Under the pieces are notes generated by a model that did not search any database, was not told the DNA's origin, and worked only from the letters and a program-made list of their open reading frames with translations. Positions 33,674 through 42,683 of a stretch of DNA of 64,000 nucleotides are shown here, piece by piece. This DNA comes from Hyphomicrobiales bacterium (lineage in GTDB: Bacteria; Pseudomonadota; Alphaproteobacteria; Rhizobiales; Beijerinckiaceae): the NCBI GenBank assembly GCA_900470095.1, contig UBZM01000050.1, positions 50,796-114,795 of the forward strand, written 5' to 3'. The first letter of the stretch is position 1. Every line of letters begins with the position of its first letter. A program made the translations under genes and the position numbers.

Positions 33674-34153
33674 GGAAATCTGCCGGCGAGGGACACAATG
33701 GGTCGGTCGTTTCTGGACGTGGCGACCGCCGGCCGCTTCACGATCGCGAACGCGCATTGTTTGGGCCGTTGACGAGAGTCCGCCTTCCCCGAAAGGCGCT
33801 CATGTCCGGCTGCGGCGCGATGGCGGCACCCGAGCGCGCCAGATGACCTTCAGCCATCCATCCAACTCAGACGTGGCGACGCGCCGTCGCCACGTCCGGA
33901 CTCGCCCCGACTGAGACGTTGGCGGCGAGGTCGGTGACGGACGAAGTTGGGCCAATCCGGACCCTCGGAGTGTCCCTTCCTGGGGCATCGAAGCGCCAAT
34001 GAATCCGCTCGCTACTGCCCCAAGGTACAATAGAACGCAGCCCTGCTATCCCGGTAAATCGGCGCGGCCGCCATTCTGAATAGGTCCTGGAGGTGCCCGC
34101 GGAGGCCCGTGGGCGCCGGGTGCGGCCGTAAGCATCATCCTGGAGGGTCGGAC
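33674..34153. other. Intergenic stretch around the hairpin
   Basis: About 480 bp between the small exported gene and the arylsulfatase. Apart from the 12-bp hairpin, I see no supported gene. The last ~100 bp should contain the arylsulfatase promoter. Confidence 0.35.
33870..33896. terminator. Perfect 12-bp stem hairpin with 3-base loop
   Basis: GACGTGGCGACG at 33870-33881 pairs completely with CGTCGCCACGTC at 33885-33896, loop CGC. It lies about 200 bp after the small exported gene. No T-run follows on either strand; a terminator, or a binding site, are both possible. Confidence 0.4.
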
Positions 34154-35854
34154 ATGAAGATTGGTCGACGCGAATGGCTTGGTCTCTCTGCGAGTATCGC
34201 CATGCTGACCGGGGCGAGCCTCCCTGCGATATCGCAGCAACCTCAGCCCCAGCAGCAACAGCGGCCCAACATACTCGTGATCATGGGCGACGACGTAGGC
34301 TGGTTCAATGTCGGGGCCTACCACCGGGGGATCATGTCAGGGAAGACTCCCAACCTCGACAGACTGGCGGCGCAGGGAATGATGTTCACTGATTACTATG
34401 CCGAAGCCAGTTGTACCGCGGGCAGGGCCAGTTTCATCACCGGCGAAATCCCGTTGCGCACGGGGCTGACCACGGTTGGACAAGCCGGCGCAGATGTCGG
34501 CATGCCCGCCCAGGCGGCGACGATCGCCACGGCTCTGAAAACACAGGGATATGCCACCGGGCAGTTCGGAAAGAACCATCTGGGCGACCTGAACAAGTTC
34601 CTGCCGACACTTCACGGCTTCGACGAGTTCTTCGGCTATCTCTACCACCTCGACGCGATGTCCGATCCGTTCTGGTATTCGTTCCCGGACGAGCAGTCCT
34701 ATCGCGACAAGGTCGGCCCCCGCAACTTGCTGCATACCTTTGCCACAACCGTGGATGACGCGACCGAGATGCCGCGCTGGGGCAAGGTCGGCAAGCAGAG
34801 GATCGTGGACGAGGGGCCTCTGGCGCCATACCCCAACATGGGCAACGTGCCTAACATGCACGACATCACCCCGAAGGCTAAATACGACATGACGACTTTC
34901 GACGAAATACTGGTCAAGTCGTCATGTGATTTCATGGACAAGGCCAAAGCTGACAAGAAGCCGTACTTTGTCTGGCACAACACGACGCGCATGCATGTCT
35001 GGACGTTCCTGTCGCCAAAATATCAGGCTCTGATGAACAGCAAGACCAATTTCGGCCTTGAAGAGGCGGGCATGGCGCAGCTCGATGACAGCGTCGGCGC
35101 CCTGTTGAAATGCGTGGAGGATTCAGGCCAGGCGGACAACACGATCGTCATCTTCACCACCGACAACGGCGCGGAAGTCTTCACCTGGCCCGATGGCGGA
35201 ATGACCCCTTTCAAAGGGACCAAGGGAACGGTCATGGAAGGCGGTTTCCGGGTGCCTGCGATCATTCGCTGGCCGGGCAAGGTCAAGTCGGGCACGGTCG
35301 AGAACGGGATCTTTTCGGCGCTGGACTGGTTCCCGACGCTCCTGGCTGCGGCAGGCAATGGCGACATCACCGGCCAGCTCCTGAAGGGTGTGGCGTTGGG
35401 CGAGAGGACCTACAAGAACCATCTCGACGGCTACAACCAGATCGATCTGCTCCAGGGCAATGGCCCGTCCGCGCGGCATGAGTTCTTCTATTTCGGCGGT
35501 CCGCAGCTCGGCGCCGTTCGGATCGACAACTTCAAGTACCAGTTCTACCAGCAGCCGCAGGGGTGGCCCGGGGCGAAGGTCACCACCGACATGCCGACCA
35601 TGGTCAATATCCGCCAGGACCCCTTCGAGCGAACCCCGTCGATCGGTGGCCAGAGCCTCAATGACCTGGGCGGCGGCTACATGAACGACTTCTATGCCCG
35701 AGAGTTCTGGCGGTTCGTCTCCGTTCAGGAAGAAGTCGCCAAGCTGGCTCGGACCGCACTCGACTACCCACCGATGCAGGACCCGGCCTCATTCAATCTG
35801 GAAGCCGTAAAGCGGCAAATCGATCAGGCGATCAAGAACAAGCCCGGTAACTAG
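34154..35854 (+). CDS. Arylsulfatase (formylglycine-dependent, exported)
   Basis: A 566-residue type I sulfatase. The maturation motif is CTAGRASFITG (Cys87 to be converted to formylglycine, Arg91). Metal ligands are visible in LVIMGDDVGW (Asp46, Asp47) and TTDNGAEVFTWPDGG. A probable twin-arginine leader (MKIGRREWLGLSASIAMLTG) then a Gln-rich linker suggests export in folded form. It would hydrolyse sulfate esters for sulfur supply. ATG 34154 follows GGAGGG at 7 bases; an upstream GTG is less likely. No maturase or sulfate transporter gene is next to it, so formylglycine-generating enzyme must be encoded elsewhere. Confidence 0.93.
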   Translation: MKIGRREWLGLSASIAMLTGASLPAISQQPQPQQQQRPNILVIMGDDVGWFNVGAYHRGIMSGKTPNLDRLAAQGMMFTDYYAEASCTAGRASFITGEIPLRTGLTTVGQAGADVGMPAQAATIATALKTQGYATGQFGKNHLGDLNKFLPTLHGFDEFFGYLYHLDAMSDPFWYSFPDEQSYRDKVGPRNLLHTFATTVDDATEMPRWGKVGKQRIVDEGPLAPYPNMGNVPNMHDITPKAKYDMTTFDEILVKSSCDFMDKAKADKKPYFVWHNTTRMHVWTFLSPKYQALMNSKTNFGLEEAGMAQLDDSVGALLKCVEDSGQADNTIVIFTTDNGAEVFTWPDGGMTPFKGTKGTVMEGGFRVPAIIRWPGKVKSGTVENGIFSALDWFPTLLAAAGNGDITGQLLKGVALGERTYKNHLDGYNQIDLLQGNGPSARHEFFYFGGPQLGAVRIDNFKYQFYQQPQGWPGAKVTTDMPTMVNIRQDPFERTPSIGGQSLNDLGGGYMNDFYAREFWRFVSVQEEVAKLARTALDYPPMQDPASFNLEAVKRQIDQAIKNKPGN

Positions 35855-36179
35855 GGCAACGCGAGGCGACTGGCGGGCAGCTCCGAGTCAGCTTCGCCCG
35901 CCATCCTTCCCCCGCCATCCTTCCCTTGGGCACGATAGCCCAGCGGGCTTCGGCTGACGCGACGCTTCAGTATGCTCGCATGTCGTCGCTGGGGTGAGAT
36001 CGTGTCGGTTTCGGCGCGATGCACGGGTTCACGCAGGCCTGCTCGCCCGGAACGGGGCGGGCGCGCCGTGGGCTCGGCACAGGCCCGACCAGCAGGCGCA
36101 GGGTCCCCTGACACTCTCAGCCGGAACGCTTCCGACTCCGGGGCGTTCAATCCCGGAGCGGAAGAGAGGAGCCATTGCG
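35855..36179. other. Intergenic stretch, no gene seen
   Basis: About 325 bp with a short direct repeat (two GCCATCCTTCCC units near 35900-35930) and no supported gene. It holds the promoter of the CBS gene; no clear motif. Confidence 0.35.
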
Positions 36180-36608
36180 ATGAAGGTATCCGAAGCGATG
36201 ACCCGAGGGGCGCGCATCGCCCACCCCGAGGAGACCCTGCAGCTGGTGTCTCGCCGAATGGCCGAAGAGGATATCGGCTTCCTGCCGGTCGGCGACGAGG
36301 ATCGGCTGGTCGGTACGATCACGGACCGCGATATCGTTATCCGGGCTGTTGCCGAGGGGCGTGACGGCTGGACCCTCGTTCGCGACGTGATGACGCGCGA
36401 TGTCAAATACTGCTTCGAGGACGAGGAGATGGAGAGCGTCATCCACAATATGGGCGACAACCAGATCCGGCGCCTTCCCGTCGTCGATCGCAACAAGCGG
36501 CTCGTCGGCGTCGTCTCGCTGGCCGACGGCGCGCTCAAGGGCAACCCGGAAACGGCCGGGGAAGCCCTGACCGAGATCGTGGAGCCGGCAGGGCGCGCCG
36601 CCGCCTGA
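36180..36608 (+). CDS. CBS-pair domain protein
   Basis: A 142-residue protein consisting of two CBS motifs: MKVSEAMTRGARIAHPEETL, MAEEDIGFLPVGDEDRLVGT, ITDRDIVIRAVAEG and the second VRDVMTRDVKYCFEDEEMES, NQIRRLPVVDRNKRLVGVVS. Such stand-alone CBS proteins bind adenosyl nucleotides and sense energy state. Start ATG 36180 is 10 bases after GAGAGGAG. No partner is evident; it is convergent with the dehydrogenase gene. Confidence 0.93.
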   Translation: MKVSEAMTRGARIAHPEETLQLVSRRMAEEDIGFLPVGDEDRLVGTITDRDIVIRAVAEGRDGWTLVRDVMTRDVKYCFEDEEMESVIHNMGDNQIRRLPVVDRNKRLVGVVSLADGALKGNPETAGEALTEIVEPAGRAAA

Positions 36609-36654
36609 TCCGCTGCGGTTGCGATCGATCGCCTTCGTCCGACCGGACCCCGAC

Positions 36655-37572
36655 CTACTCGCTCACCAGCTTGCGCGATTTCAGCAGCGCCAGCAGGCCC
36701 TCGTCGCGGCGCGCTTCCAGCTCCGCGATCGAGCGGCCGGCGCTCTCTTCTGCCACCCCGTCCACGATCCGGCGCTGCACCTCATCACTGAGTGAGGGTT
36801 GGCCGAGCGCTTCCCAGCGCTTGAGCTGGCTCGGCCCGAGATGGGCGAGATAGCCCTTGATGCCGCCGGCGCCGCCGCCAAGATGATAGGTCATGTGCGG
36901 ACCCATCAGGGCCCAGCGCAGACCCGGTCCATGGCACAGGGCGGCATCGATATCGGCGACGCTGGCGACGCCCTGCTCGACCAGATGGACCGCCTCGCGA
37001 TAGAGCGCCGACGCCAGCCGGTTGGCGATATGGCCGGGCATTTCGCGGTTCAGCACCACGGGCCTGCGCCCGAGCGCGCGGTAGAAGGCGCTGGCGCGCT
37101 GAACGACGGCCTCATCCGCGCCGATGATCTCGACCAGGGGCACGAGATGCGGCGGGTTGAAGGGATGGGCGACGATGATGCGCTCGGGCCTGCTGCACTC
37201 GGCGACGATGGCGCTGCGCAGCAGGGCCGAGGTGCTGCTGGCAATGATCGCGTTCGGCGCCGTCTGGGCGTCGATCTGGCTCAGCAATTGCCGTTTCACG
37301 GCCTCGTTCTCCGGGCCGTTCTCCTGGATGAACTGCGCGCCTTCAAGCACCGCGCCGAGCCTGGTCGAGAAGCTGAGCGCACCCGCGCCGTCAAGCCCCA
37401 GTTCGGCGAGTTGCGAGCGCGCCCGCGCGACATAGGCGAAGAATGTCTCCTCGGCAGCGGGCGAGGGGTCATAAGCCGCGACAGCGACGCCATGGGCGCA
37501 GGCGAGCGCCGCCCAGCTCGCGCCGATCATGCCGGCGCCGACAATGGCGATGCGCTCGATGGGGTTGGTCAT
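36655..37572 (-). CDS. 3-hydroxyacyl-CoA dehydrogenase family oxidoreductase
   Basis: A 305-residue NAD-dependent dehydrogenase. The Rossmann motif is IAIVGAGMIGASWAA at residue 8, the catalytic phrase VAHPFNPPHLVPLVEI lies near residue 135, and the C-terminal helical domain (NRLASALYREAVHLVEQGVA, GPGLRWALMGP) is complete. The size and the 'HPFNPPHLVPLVE' phrase are shared by 3-hydroxybutyryl-CoA, L-gulonate-3- and carnitine dehydrogenases; the neighbouring IlvD/Edd dehydratase and Bug protein favour a hydroxy-acid or sugar-acid substrate. It is last in the GntR-controlled operon, 92 bp after the binding-protein gene. Its 3' end is duplicated at 32918-33121. Confidence 0.9.
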   Translation of the reverse strand: MTNPIERIAIVGAGMIGASWAALACAHGVAVAAYDPSPAAEETFFAYVARARSQLAELGLDGAGALSFSTRLGAVLEGAQFIQENGPENEAVKRQLLSQIDAQTAPNAIIASSTSALLRSAIVAECSRPERIIVAHPFNPPHLVPLVEIIGADEAVVQRASAFYRALGRRPVVLNREMPGHIANRLASALYREAVHLVEQGVASVADIDAALCHGPGLRWALMGPHMTYHLGGGAGGIKGYLAHLGPSQLKRWEALGQPSLSDEVQRRIVDGVAEESAGRSIAELEARRDEGLLALLKSRKLVSE

Positions 37573-37664
37573 GATGCTCTCGCTCTCAAGGGTTGGCGTT
37601 GATGAGCGTAAGCTCTCTCCGGCGCCACCACTGCGGGCCTAGCGCAGCGCGGAGCCAAATTCCA

Positions 37665-38654
37665 TCACTCGGGCTTCAGCCCGGTCGCCTTGATCAGGTC
37701 GCTCCATTTCTTCATCTCGCTGTCGATCAGCGCGGCGGCTTCAGCCGGCGTGCCGGGCTTCGGCGTCACGCCCTGCAGCTTCATCGCCTCCAGCGCCTTG
37801 GGGCTTTTCAGCGCCTTGACGATCTCGGTGTTGAGCTTGTCGATGATCGGCTGCGGCGTGCCGGCCGGGGCGAGCACCCCGAACCAGGAGCCGATCTCGA
37901 AATCGGGCAGCCCCTGCGCGATCGCGGTCGGATAATCCGGCATGAAGGGGGAGGGCTCGCGGCCGGTGGTCGCGATCGCCTTCAGCGAGCCCGCATTCAC
38001 ATGCTGGAGCACGGAGGGAATGGTGTCGAACATCACCTTGACCTGGCCGCCGATCATGTCGGTCATGGCCGGGCCGCTGCCGCGATAGGGCACATGGCCG
38101 AGCTTCGTCCCGGCGCGCGCATTGAACATCTCGCCGGCCAGGTGCTGCGGCGAGCCATTGCCGGAGGAGGCGTAGTTGAAGTCATCCGGCTTGGCCTTGG
38201 CGAGCGCGACCAGTTCGGGAATCGTCTTCGCCTGCACGGAGGGGTGGACGACGAGCGCCAGGCCGACCGTGCCGGCGAGGGTGACGGGCGCGAAATCCTT
38301 CTTCAGGTCGAAGCCGGGCTTGGCCTGCAGTCCCATATTGATCGAGTGGCTGGTCAGCGCACCCATCAGCAGCAGGTAGCCATCGGGCTGGGCCCGGGCG
38401 ACGGCAGCCGCGCCGACGCTGCCGGCCGCGCCGGCGCGGTTTTCGACGACGACGCGCTGGCCGATGCTCTGCGAGAGCTCCTCTGCGATGACGCGGCCGA
38501 TAATGTCGGTCGCCCCGCCCGGCGCATAGGGCACGAGCAGCGTGATCGGCCGTTGCGGATAGGCCTGGGCGCCTGCGGGACCGGCAAGGGCGAGCGAGAG
38601 ACCGGCGAACGAGAGAGCGGCGAGCGTGCCGCCGAGAAAGGCGCGTTTCAGCAT
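37665..38654 (-). CDS. Tripartite tricarboxylate transporter substrate-binding protein (Bug/TctC)
   Basis: A 329-residue periplasmic binding protein. A signal peptide (LGGTLAALSFAGLSLALAGP AGA) leads into YPQRPITLLVPYAPGGATDI, the hallmark of the Bug family. Further marks are VVVENRAGAAGSVGAA, FNYASSGNGSPQHLAGEM, VPYRGSGPAMTDMIGGQVKV and WFGVLAPAGTPQPIIDKLN. Bug proteins bind carboxylates, often without a cognate TctAB permease nearby, as here. It is the middle gene of the GntR-regulated operon between the dehydratase (81 bp) and the dehydrogenase (92 bp), so the ligand is probably the acid metabolised by them. Confidence 0.93.
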   Translation of the reverse strand: MLKRAFLGGTLAALSFAGLSLALAGPAGAQAYPQRPITLLVPYAPGGATDIIGRVIAEELSQSIGQRVVVENRAGAAGSVGAAAVARAQPDGYLLLMGALTSHSINMGLQAKPGFDLKKDFAPVTLAGTVGLALVVHPSVQAKTIPELVALAKAKPDDFNYASSGNGSPQHLAGEMFNARAGTKLGHVPYRGSGPAMTDMIGGQVKVMFDTIPSVLQHVNAGSLKAIATTGREPSPFMPDYPTAIAQGLPDFEIGSWFGVLAPAGTPQPIIDKLNTEIVKALKSPKALEAMKLQGVTPKPGTPAEAAALIDSEMKKWSDLIKATGLKPE

Positions 38655-38735
38655 CGGGCGTAGTCTCCTCCGGGTTGGGCTGCGGGCCGGTTCGTCCGGC
38701 CCTGCATCACGTGTCTTGAGCCGCGCTGCGGCCGG

Positions 38736-40460
38736 TCAGCAGAAGTCGAAATCGCAGCCTTCGTCGGCCTGGAGGACGCTTTTCAGATAAAGCCCGCGAT
38801 AGCCGCGCGAGGGCTCGCTGAGATGGGCGGGGGGGTGCCATTCTGCCCTGCGGCGTTCGAGCTCGGCCGCATCGACCAGCAGTTCGATCTGGCGGGCGGG
38901 AACGTCGAGCCTGATCATATCGCCGTCGCGGACCAGCCCGAGCGGGCCGCCCACCGCCGATTCAGGCGTGATGTGCAGCACGATCGTGCCGAAGGCGGTG
39001 CCGCTCATGCGGGCATCCGAGATCCGGACCATGTCCTTGACGCCGGCCTGGGCGAGTTTCTTCGGGATCGGCAGATAGCCGGCCTCCGGCATGCCGGGCG
39101 CGCCCTTGGGGCCGGCATTGCGCAGCACGAGCACGTCATCGGCGGTCACATCGAGCCTGGAATCGTCCATGCGCGTGACCATGTCCTCGACGGAGTCGAA
39201 GACCACGGCCCGGCCGGTGTGCTGGAGCAGGGCAGGAGAGGCGGCCGAATGCTTGATCACCGCGCCGCCCGGCGCCAGGTTGCCGCGCAGCACGGCCATG
39301 CCGCCGGTCTGCTTGAGCGGGTGTGCGGCGCTGCGGATGATCGTCTGGTTCGGCACCTCCTCGGCGGCCTCGGCAATCTCGCCGATGGTCTGGCCGCTGA
39401 TGGTGATGGCGTCGAGCGCCAGATGCGCGCGCAGCTCCTTCATCAGCTTCGGCACACCGCCGGCCCAGTGGAAATGCTCCATGTAATGATCGCCCGACGG
39501 CTTCAGATCGATCAGCACCGGCACCGCGCGGCCGATCGCGTCGAATTCCTCGAGATCGATGCTCAAGCCCGCGCGGCGGGCGATGGCCGCGAGATGGACG
39601 AGCCCGTTGGTCGAGCCTCCGATCGCCTGCAGCACCACCATGGCATTGCGGAAGGCCGTCGCGGTCAGCAACTCGCTCGGTCTTGATCCGCCCTTGGCCA
39701 GCGCGACGGCCTGCCGGCCGCTCGCTTCGGCGGCGCGGATGCGGTCGGCATGGGTCGCAGGGATCGTGCCGGTGCCCGGCAGCGCGATGCCCAGCGCCTC
39801 GACGAGGCAGCCCATGGTGCTGGCCGTGCCCATGACCATGCAGGTGCCCTGCGTCGGCGCGAGCCTGCCGCTCAAGACCTCGATCTCGGCCTCGTCGATG
39901 GTGCCGGCCCGGTGCTGGCCCCAGAGCCTGCGGCAATCCGTGCAGGCGCCGAGGATCTCGCCCTTGTGATGGCCGACCAGCATCGGGCCGGTGATGAGTT
40001 GGATCGCCGGCACATCGGCCGAGACCGCGCCCATCAGCTGCGCCGGCACGGTCTTGTCGCAGCCGCCGATCAGCACGACCGAATCCATCGGCTGGGCGCG
40101 GATCATCTCCTCGGTGTCGATCGCCATCAGGTTGCGCAGGAACATCGAGGTCGGGTTCGAGAACGACTCGTGGATCGAGACGGTCGGGAACTCCATCGGC
40201 AGGCCGCCGGCGAGCATGACGCCGCGCTTCACCGCCTCGATCAGGCGCGGCACATTGCCATGGCAGGGGTTGAAGTCGCTGAAGGTGTTGGTGATGCCGA
40301 TGATCGGCCGGTCGAGCGCATCGTCGGAAAAGCCGGCCGCCTTGATGAAGGCCTTGCGCAGGAACAGCGAAAAACCGGGATCGCCATAGCTGGCGAGATT
40401 GCGGCGCATGCCGCGCGGGGCCAGTTTGGCGGGGGCAGTCTTGTCATTGGCGCTCGTCAT
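38736..40460 (-). CDS. IlvD/Edd family dehydratase
   Basis: A ~574-residue iron-sulfur dehydratase of the dihydroxy-acid/6-phosphogluconate dehydratase superfamily. Cluster ligands are Cys66 in FNPCHGN, Cys134 in IGGCDKTVPAQ and Cys207 in GTCMVMGTASTMGCL. Sugar-acid dehydratases (arabinonate, xylonate, galactonate types) share the further GACTDCRRLWG region and the closing DMVRISDARMSGTAFGTIVL. The start is set at ATG 40460; ATG 40487 lies inside the probable operator. Neither has a good ribosome site. As first gene of the operon it is likely the defining enzyme: dehydration of a sugar acid to a 2-keto-3-deoxy acid. Exact substrate unknown. Confidence 0.92.
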   Translation of the reverse strand: MTSANDKTAPAKLAPRGMRRNLASYGDPGFSLFLRKAFIKAAGFSDDALDRPIIGITNTFSDFNPCHGNVPRLIEAVKRGVMLAGGLPMEFPTVSIHESFSNPTSMFLRNLMAIDTEEMIRAQPMDSVVLIGGCDKTVPAQLMGAVSADVPAIQLITGPMLVGHHKGEILGACTDCRRLWGQHRAGTIDEAEIEVLSGRLAPTQGTCMVMGTASTMGCLVEALGIALPGTGTIPATHADRIRAAEASGRQAVALAKGGSRPSELLTATAFRNAMVVLQAIGGSTNGLVHLAAIARRAGLSIDLEEFDAIGRAVPVLIDLKPSGDHYMEHFHWAGGVPKLMKELRAHLALDAITISGQTIGEIAEAAEEVPNQTIIRSAAHPLKQTGGMAVLRGNLAPGGAVIKHSAASPALLQHTGRAVVFDSVEDMVTRMDDSRLDVTADDVLVLRNAGPKGAPGMPEAGYLPIPKKLAQAGVKDMVRISDARMSGTAFGTIVLHITPESAVGGPLGLVRDGDMIRLDVPARQIELLVDAAELERRRAEWHPPAHLSEPSRGYRGLYLKSVLQADEGCDFDFC

Positions 40461-40479
40461 GACAGGATGAGGCGTTGCC

Positions 40480-40497
40480 GTTGACATGATTGTCAAC
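40480..40497. promoter_or_regulatory. Probable GntR operator between gntR and the dehydratase operon
   Basis: A perfect inverted repeat GTTGACA-TGAT-TGTCAAC sits in the divergent promoter. It has the TTGTCAA-type half-sites common among FadR-subfamily GntR operators. It probably controls both the regulator and the dehydratase operon. Confidence 0.75.
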
Positions 40498-40524
40498 AAT
40501 TATGTTGGAATTGGAGTTGGTCGC

Positions 40525-41211
40525 ATGTCCGTCCTCGCGTTGAAGCCCGCCACCGCCGACCGCACCCGCCTGGTGGCGGACGCTCTGGAGGAGGAGATCG
40601 TGCTCGGCTGGCTCCTGCCGCGCGAGCGCCTGATCGAGGAGGACATCGCCGCGCGGCTCGAAGTGAAGCGCCATGTCGTGCGCGAGGCGTTGGCCGAGCT
40701 GGAGCGGGTCGGGCTGGTCGAGCGCGTGCCGAACAAGGGCGCGGCTGTCAGGCTGCTGGAGCCCCACGAGGTGCGCCAGATCTATTCGGTGCGCGAGGCG
40801 CTGGAGACCTTGGCCGCGCAGCAGATTCCGCTGCCGGCCGGGCCCGAGGTCGTGTCGCGGCTGAGAGCCATTCAGGACGTCCATGCGGCCGCGGTCGCTG
40901 ACGCCGATGCGCGCGCGGCTTTCCGCGCCAATATGGCGTTTCACGAGGCGCTCTTTGCCGCCTGCGGCAATGCCCATCTCGTCGAGCTGATCCAGATGAT
41001 GGCGCAGAAGGTCCATGGCGCCCGTTCGATCACGGCGGCCAGCCCCTCGCATCTGGCGCTGGCCTGCGCCGAGCACTGGGCGATGATCGCCGCGCTCGAG
41101 GCCGACGACCGGGCGAGGCTGGTGCAACTCTGCCGCGACCATCTCGGCCCCTCGCGCGACGCCTATATCGCTGCGGTCGAGCAGCGGCAGGGCCGCGATC
41201 AGGCGCGATAG
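40525..41211 (+). CDS. GntR-family (FadR/FCD) transcriptional regulator
   Basis: A 228-residue regulator with a winged HTH (LGWLLPRERLIEEDIAARLE, VKRHVVREALAELERVGLVE) and a C-terminal FCD domain (VREALETLAAQQI, RANMAFHEALFAACGNAHLV). FCD domains bind a metal and carboxylate effectors. The start ATG 40525 has GGAG at 8 bases; the ATG at 40486 would lie in the operator. It is divergent from the IlvD/Edd operon and should repress it until the substrate or an intermediate is present. Confidence 0.93.
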   Translation: MSVLALKPATADRTRLVADALEEEIVLGWLLPRERLIEEDIAARLEVKRHVVREALAELERVGLVERVPNKGAAVRLLEPHEVRQIYSVREALETLAAQQIPLPAGPEVVSRLRAIQDVHAAAVADADARAAFRANMAFHEALFAACGNAHLVELIQMMAQKVHGARSITAASPSHLALACAEHWAMIAALEADDRARLVQLCRDHLGPSRDAYIAAVEQRQGRDQAR

Positions 41212-41243
41212 GGGGATAGAACTTCCTCATCGCCAGGCGTGCA

Positions 41244-41273
41244 CGTCCCTTCGGACTGAGCAACGAAGGGACG
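41244..41273 (+). terminator. Terminator-like hairpin after gntR
   Basis: CGTCCCTTCG at 41244-41253 pairs perfectly with CGAAGGGACG at 41264-41273 (10-base loop), extended by GCAC/GTGC one bulge further out. It is 32 bp after the gntR stop codon. No T-run is present. Confidence 0.5.
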
Positions 41274-41443
41274 GGTGCAGTGGAATTTGTTCTTCATGCC
41301 AATAGGTGGAGAGCCCAACGTCCACCAACAGGCACTGTCACATTAACGGGCCTGGGACCCGCGACGGTGTATCTCGCCGGCGACCTCATGCGGCGGTGTG
41401 GTAAGGCGTATTCAAAAATCTCGATCAAGAAGTGGCTTGGGAA

Positions 41444-42670
41444 ATGAACGAAACTGCTGCTCCAGCCTCAGCGAAAGTGAACGCGGGAGATTCCTCTTTG
41501 CGCCTCGATCCCGATCTGCACGAATTTCTCGCGTCCCACGGCGGACCTTTCTTCGAACTGCAAGAGCAACTGAAATTGCTGCGGAAGAACGCGCTTCGCG
41601 TAGAATCTCGGGCGGTCTTGTTCGTGGCTTTGGCTTGGGGCGTTCCTTTTTTGCTTGGCCTGCCACGCAGCTTCTCCTTGGAGCGCGGCCAAGGAGCCTA
41701 TCTTGCCGATCTCGGAGTATGGGCGAAGTTTTTCATCGGGATCGGTGCTTTTGTTTTGGCTGAGCTACAGGTCGAAAATGGCTTGAAAGCGAAGCTGGCC
41801 CAACTTGCGCGCGCGCCAATCGTTGCTCCGACGTCAATTCCGGCCGCCGCGACGATTGTGTCCTGGGCGCTTCGCCAGCGCGATTCTCGGGGAGCGGAGC
41901 TTGCCTGCCTAGCCTTGGCAGTTTTCGCCTCGACCCTTTCCTATCTCAATTTTCACACCGCCGAAGCATCTTCATGGGCGGTTGAGCATTTGCTCGAAGG
42001 CAATAGGATTACACTTGCCGGTTGGTGGTCGATCTGCTTCAGCCTTCCATTGTTCGTGTTCCTCTTTTTGCGAGGAGCGTGGCGGCACCTTGTTTGGACG
42101 CGCTTGCTTCGCAAGTTGGCGACGCTTGACCTTCGCCTGGTTGCAACCCATCCCGATGGTAAGGGCGGCTTGGCGTTCCTGGGACAGTATCCGAACGCCT
42201 ATGCCATTTTCGTCTTTGGAATGAGCTGTGCGATCGCTGCGGCAGTTGCAAAACATCACCTCAACGAAGGCCTGTCCACCGCGACGCTGACTACGGTCAT
42301 GGGCGGCTGGCTGGCAATCGTCATCAGTTTTTTCGCCTACTCGTTATCCGCCTTCAGCCCGCCGCTTTATCGATTGAAGGAGCAAGGCATGTCGTTGCTG
42401 GGGGCACAGGCGACAAACTATTGTCGATCTGCCGAGCGGAAGGCCATCGGCCAGAATGTCTTTCCGGCTTCCACTCCCGAGCCAGACACTGAATTGTCGG
42501 ATCCGGGCAAGCAGTATGAGGCAACGTGCAAGCTCTCGACGATTCTCGTCAGCAGGGCCACCGTAGTTCCCGTCGCCGCTGCAGCACTCATCCCTTTCGC
42601 CCTGGTGGCTGCGACGATGCTGCCATACAAGGATGTACTTTCCGTCCTGAAAAAACTGCTCGTTCTGTGA
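41444..42670 (+). CDS. Polytopic membrane protein of unknown function (DPxK...LPVAAAALIP family)
   Basis: A 408-residue protein with about six or seven hydrophobic segments. It has a cytoplasmic-looking N-terminus with LHEFLASHGGPFFELQEQL and later a strongly patterned middle and end: LRLVATHPDGKGGLAFLGQY, PNAYAIFVFGMS, VMGGWLAIVISFF, and the tail RATVVPVAAAALIPFALV followed by ATMLPYKDVLSVLKKLL. I have seen this arrangement in uncharacterised proteobacterial accessory proteins, but no function is known to me. The base composition is visibly more A/T-rich than its neighbours (aag, ttt, gat codons), suggesting transfer. Start ATG 41444 is chosen over GTG 41432. It lies directly before an IS3 graveyard. 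Confidence 0.8.
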   Translation: MNETAAPASAKVNAGDSSLRLDPDLHEFLASHGGPFFELQEQLKLLRKNALRVESRAVLFVALAWGVPFLLGLPRSFSLERGQGAYLADLGVWAKFFIGIGAFVLAELQVENGLKAKLAQLARAPIVAPTSIPAAATIVSWALRQRDSRGAELACLALAVFASTLSYLNFHTAEASSWAVEHLLEGNRITLAGWWSICFSLPLFVFLFLRGAWRHLVWTRLLRKLATLDLRLVATHPDGKGGLAFLGQYPNAYAIFVFGMSCAIAAAVAKHHLNEGLSTATLTTVMGGWLAIVISFFAYSLSAFSPPLYRLKEQGMSLLGAQATNYCRSAERKAIGQNVFPASTPEPDTELSDPGKQYEATCKLSTILVSRATVVPVAAAALIPFALVAATMLPYKDVLSVLKKLLVL

Positions 42671-42683
42671 TGTACATGCTGTG

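Noticed and set aside
41231..41443. Hairpin-rich spacer considered as a riboswitch before the polytopic membrane protein
   Set aside because: The main hairpin is close to the gntR stop and fits a terminator better; no known riboswitch consensus is visible.
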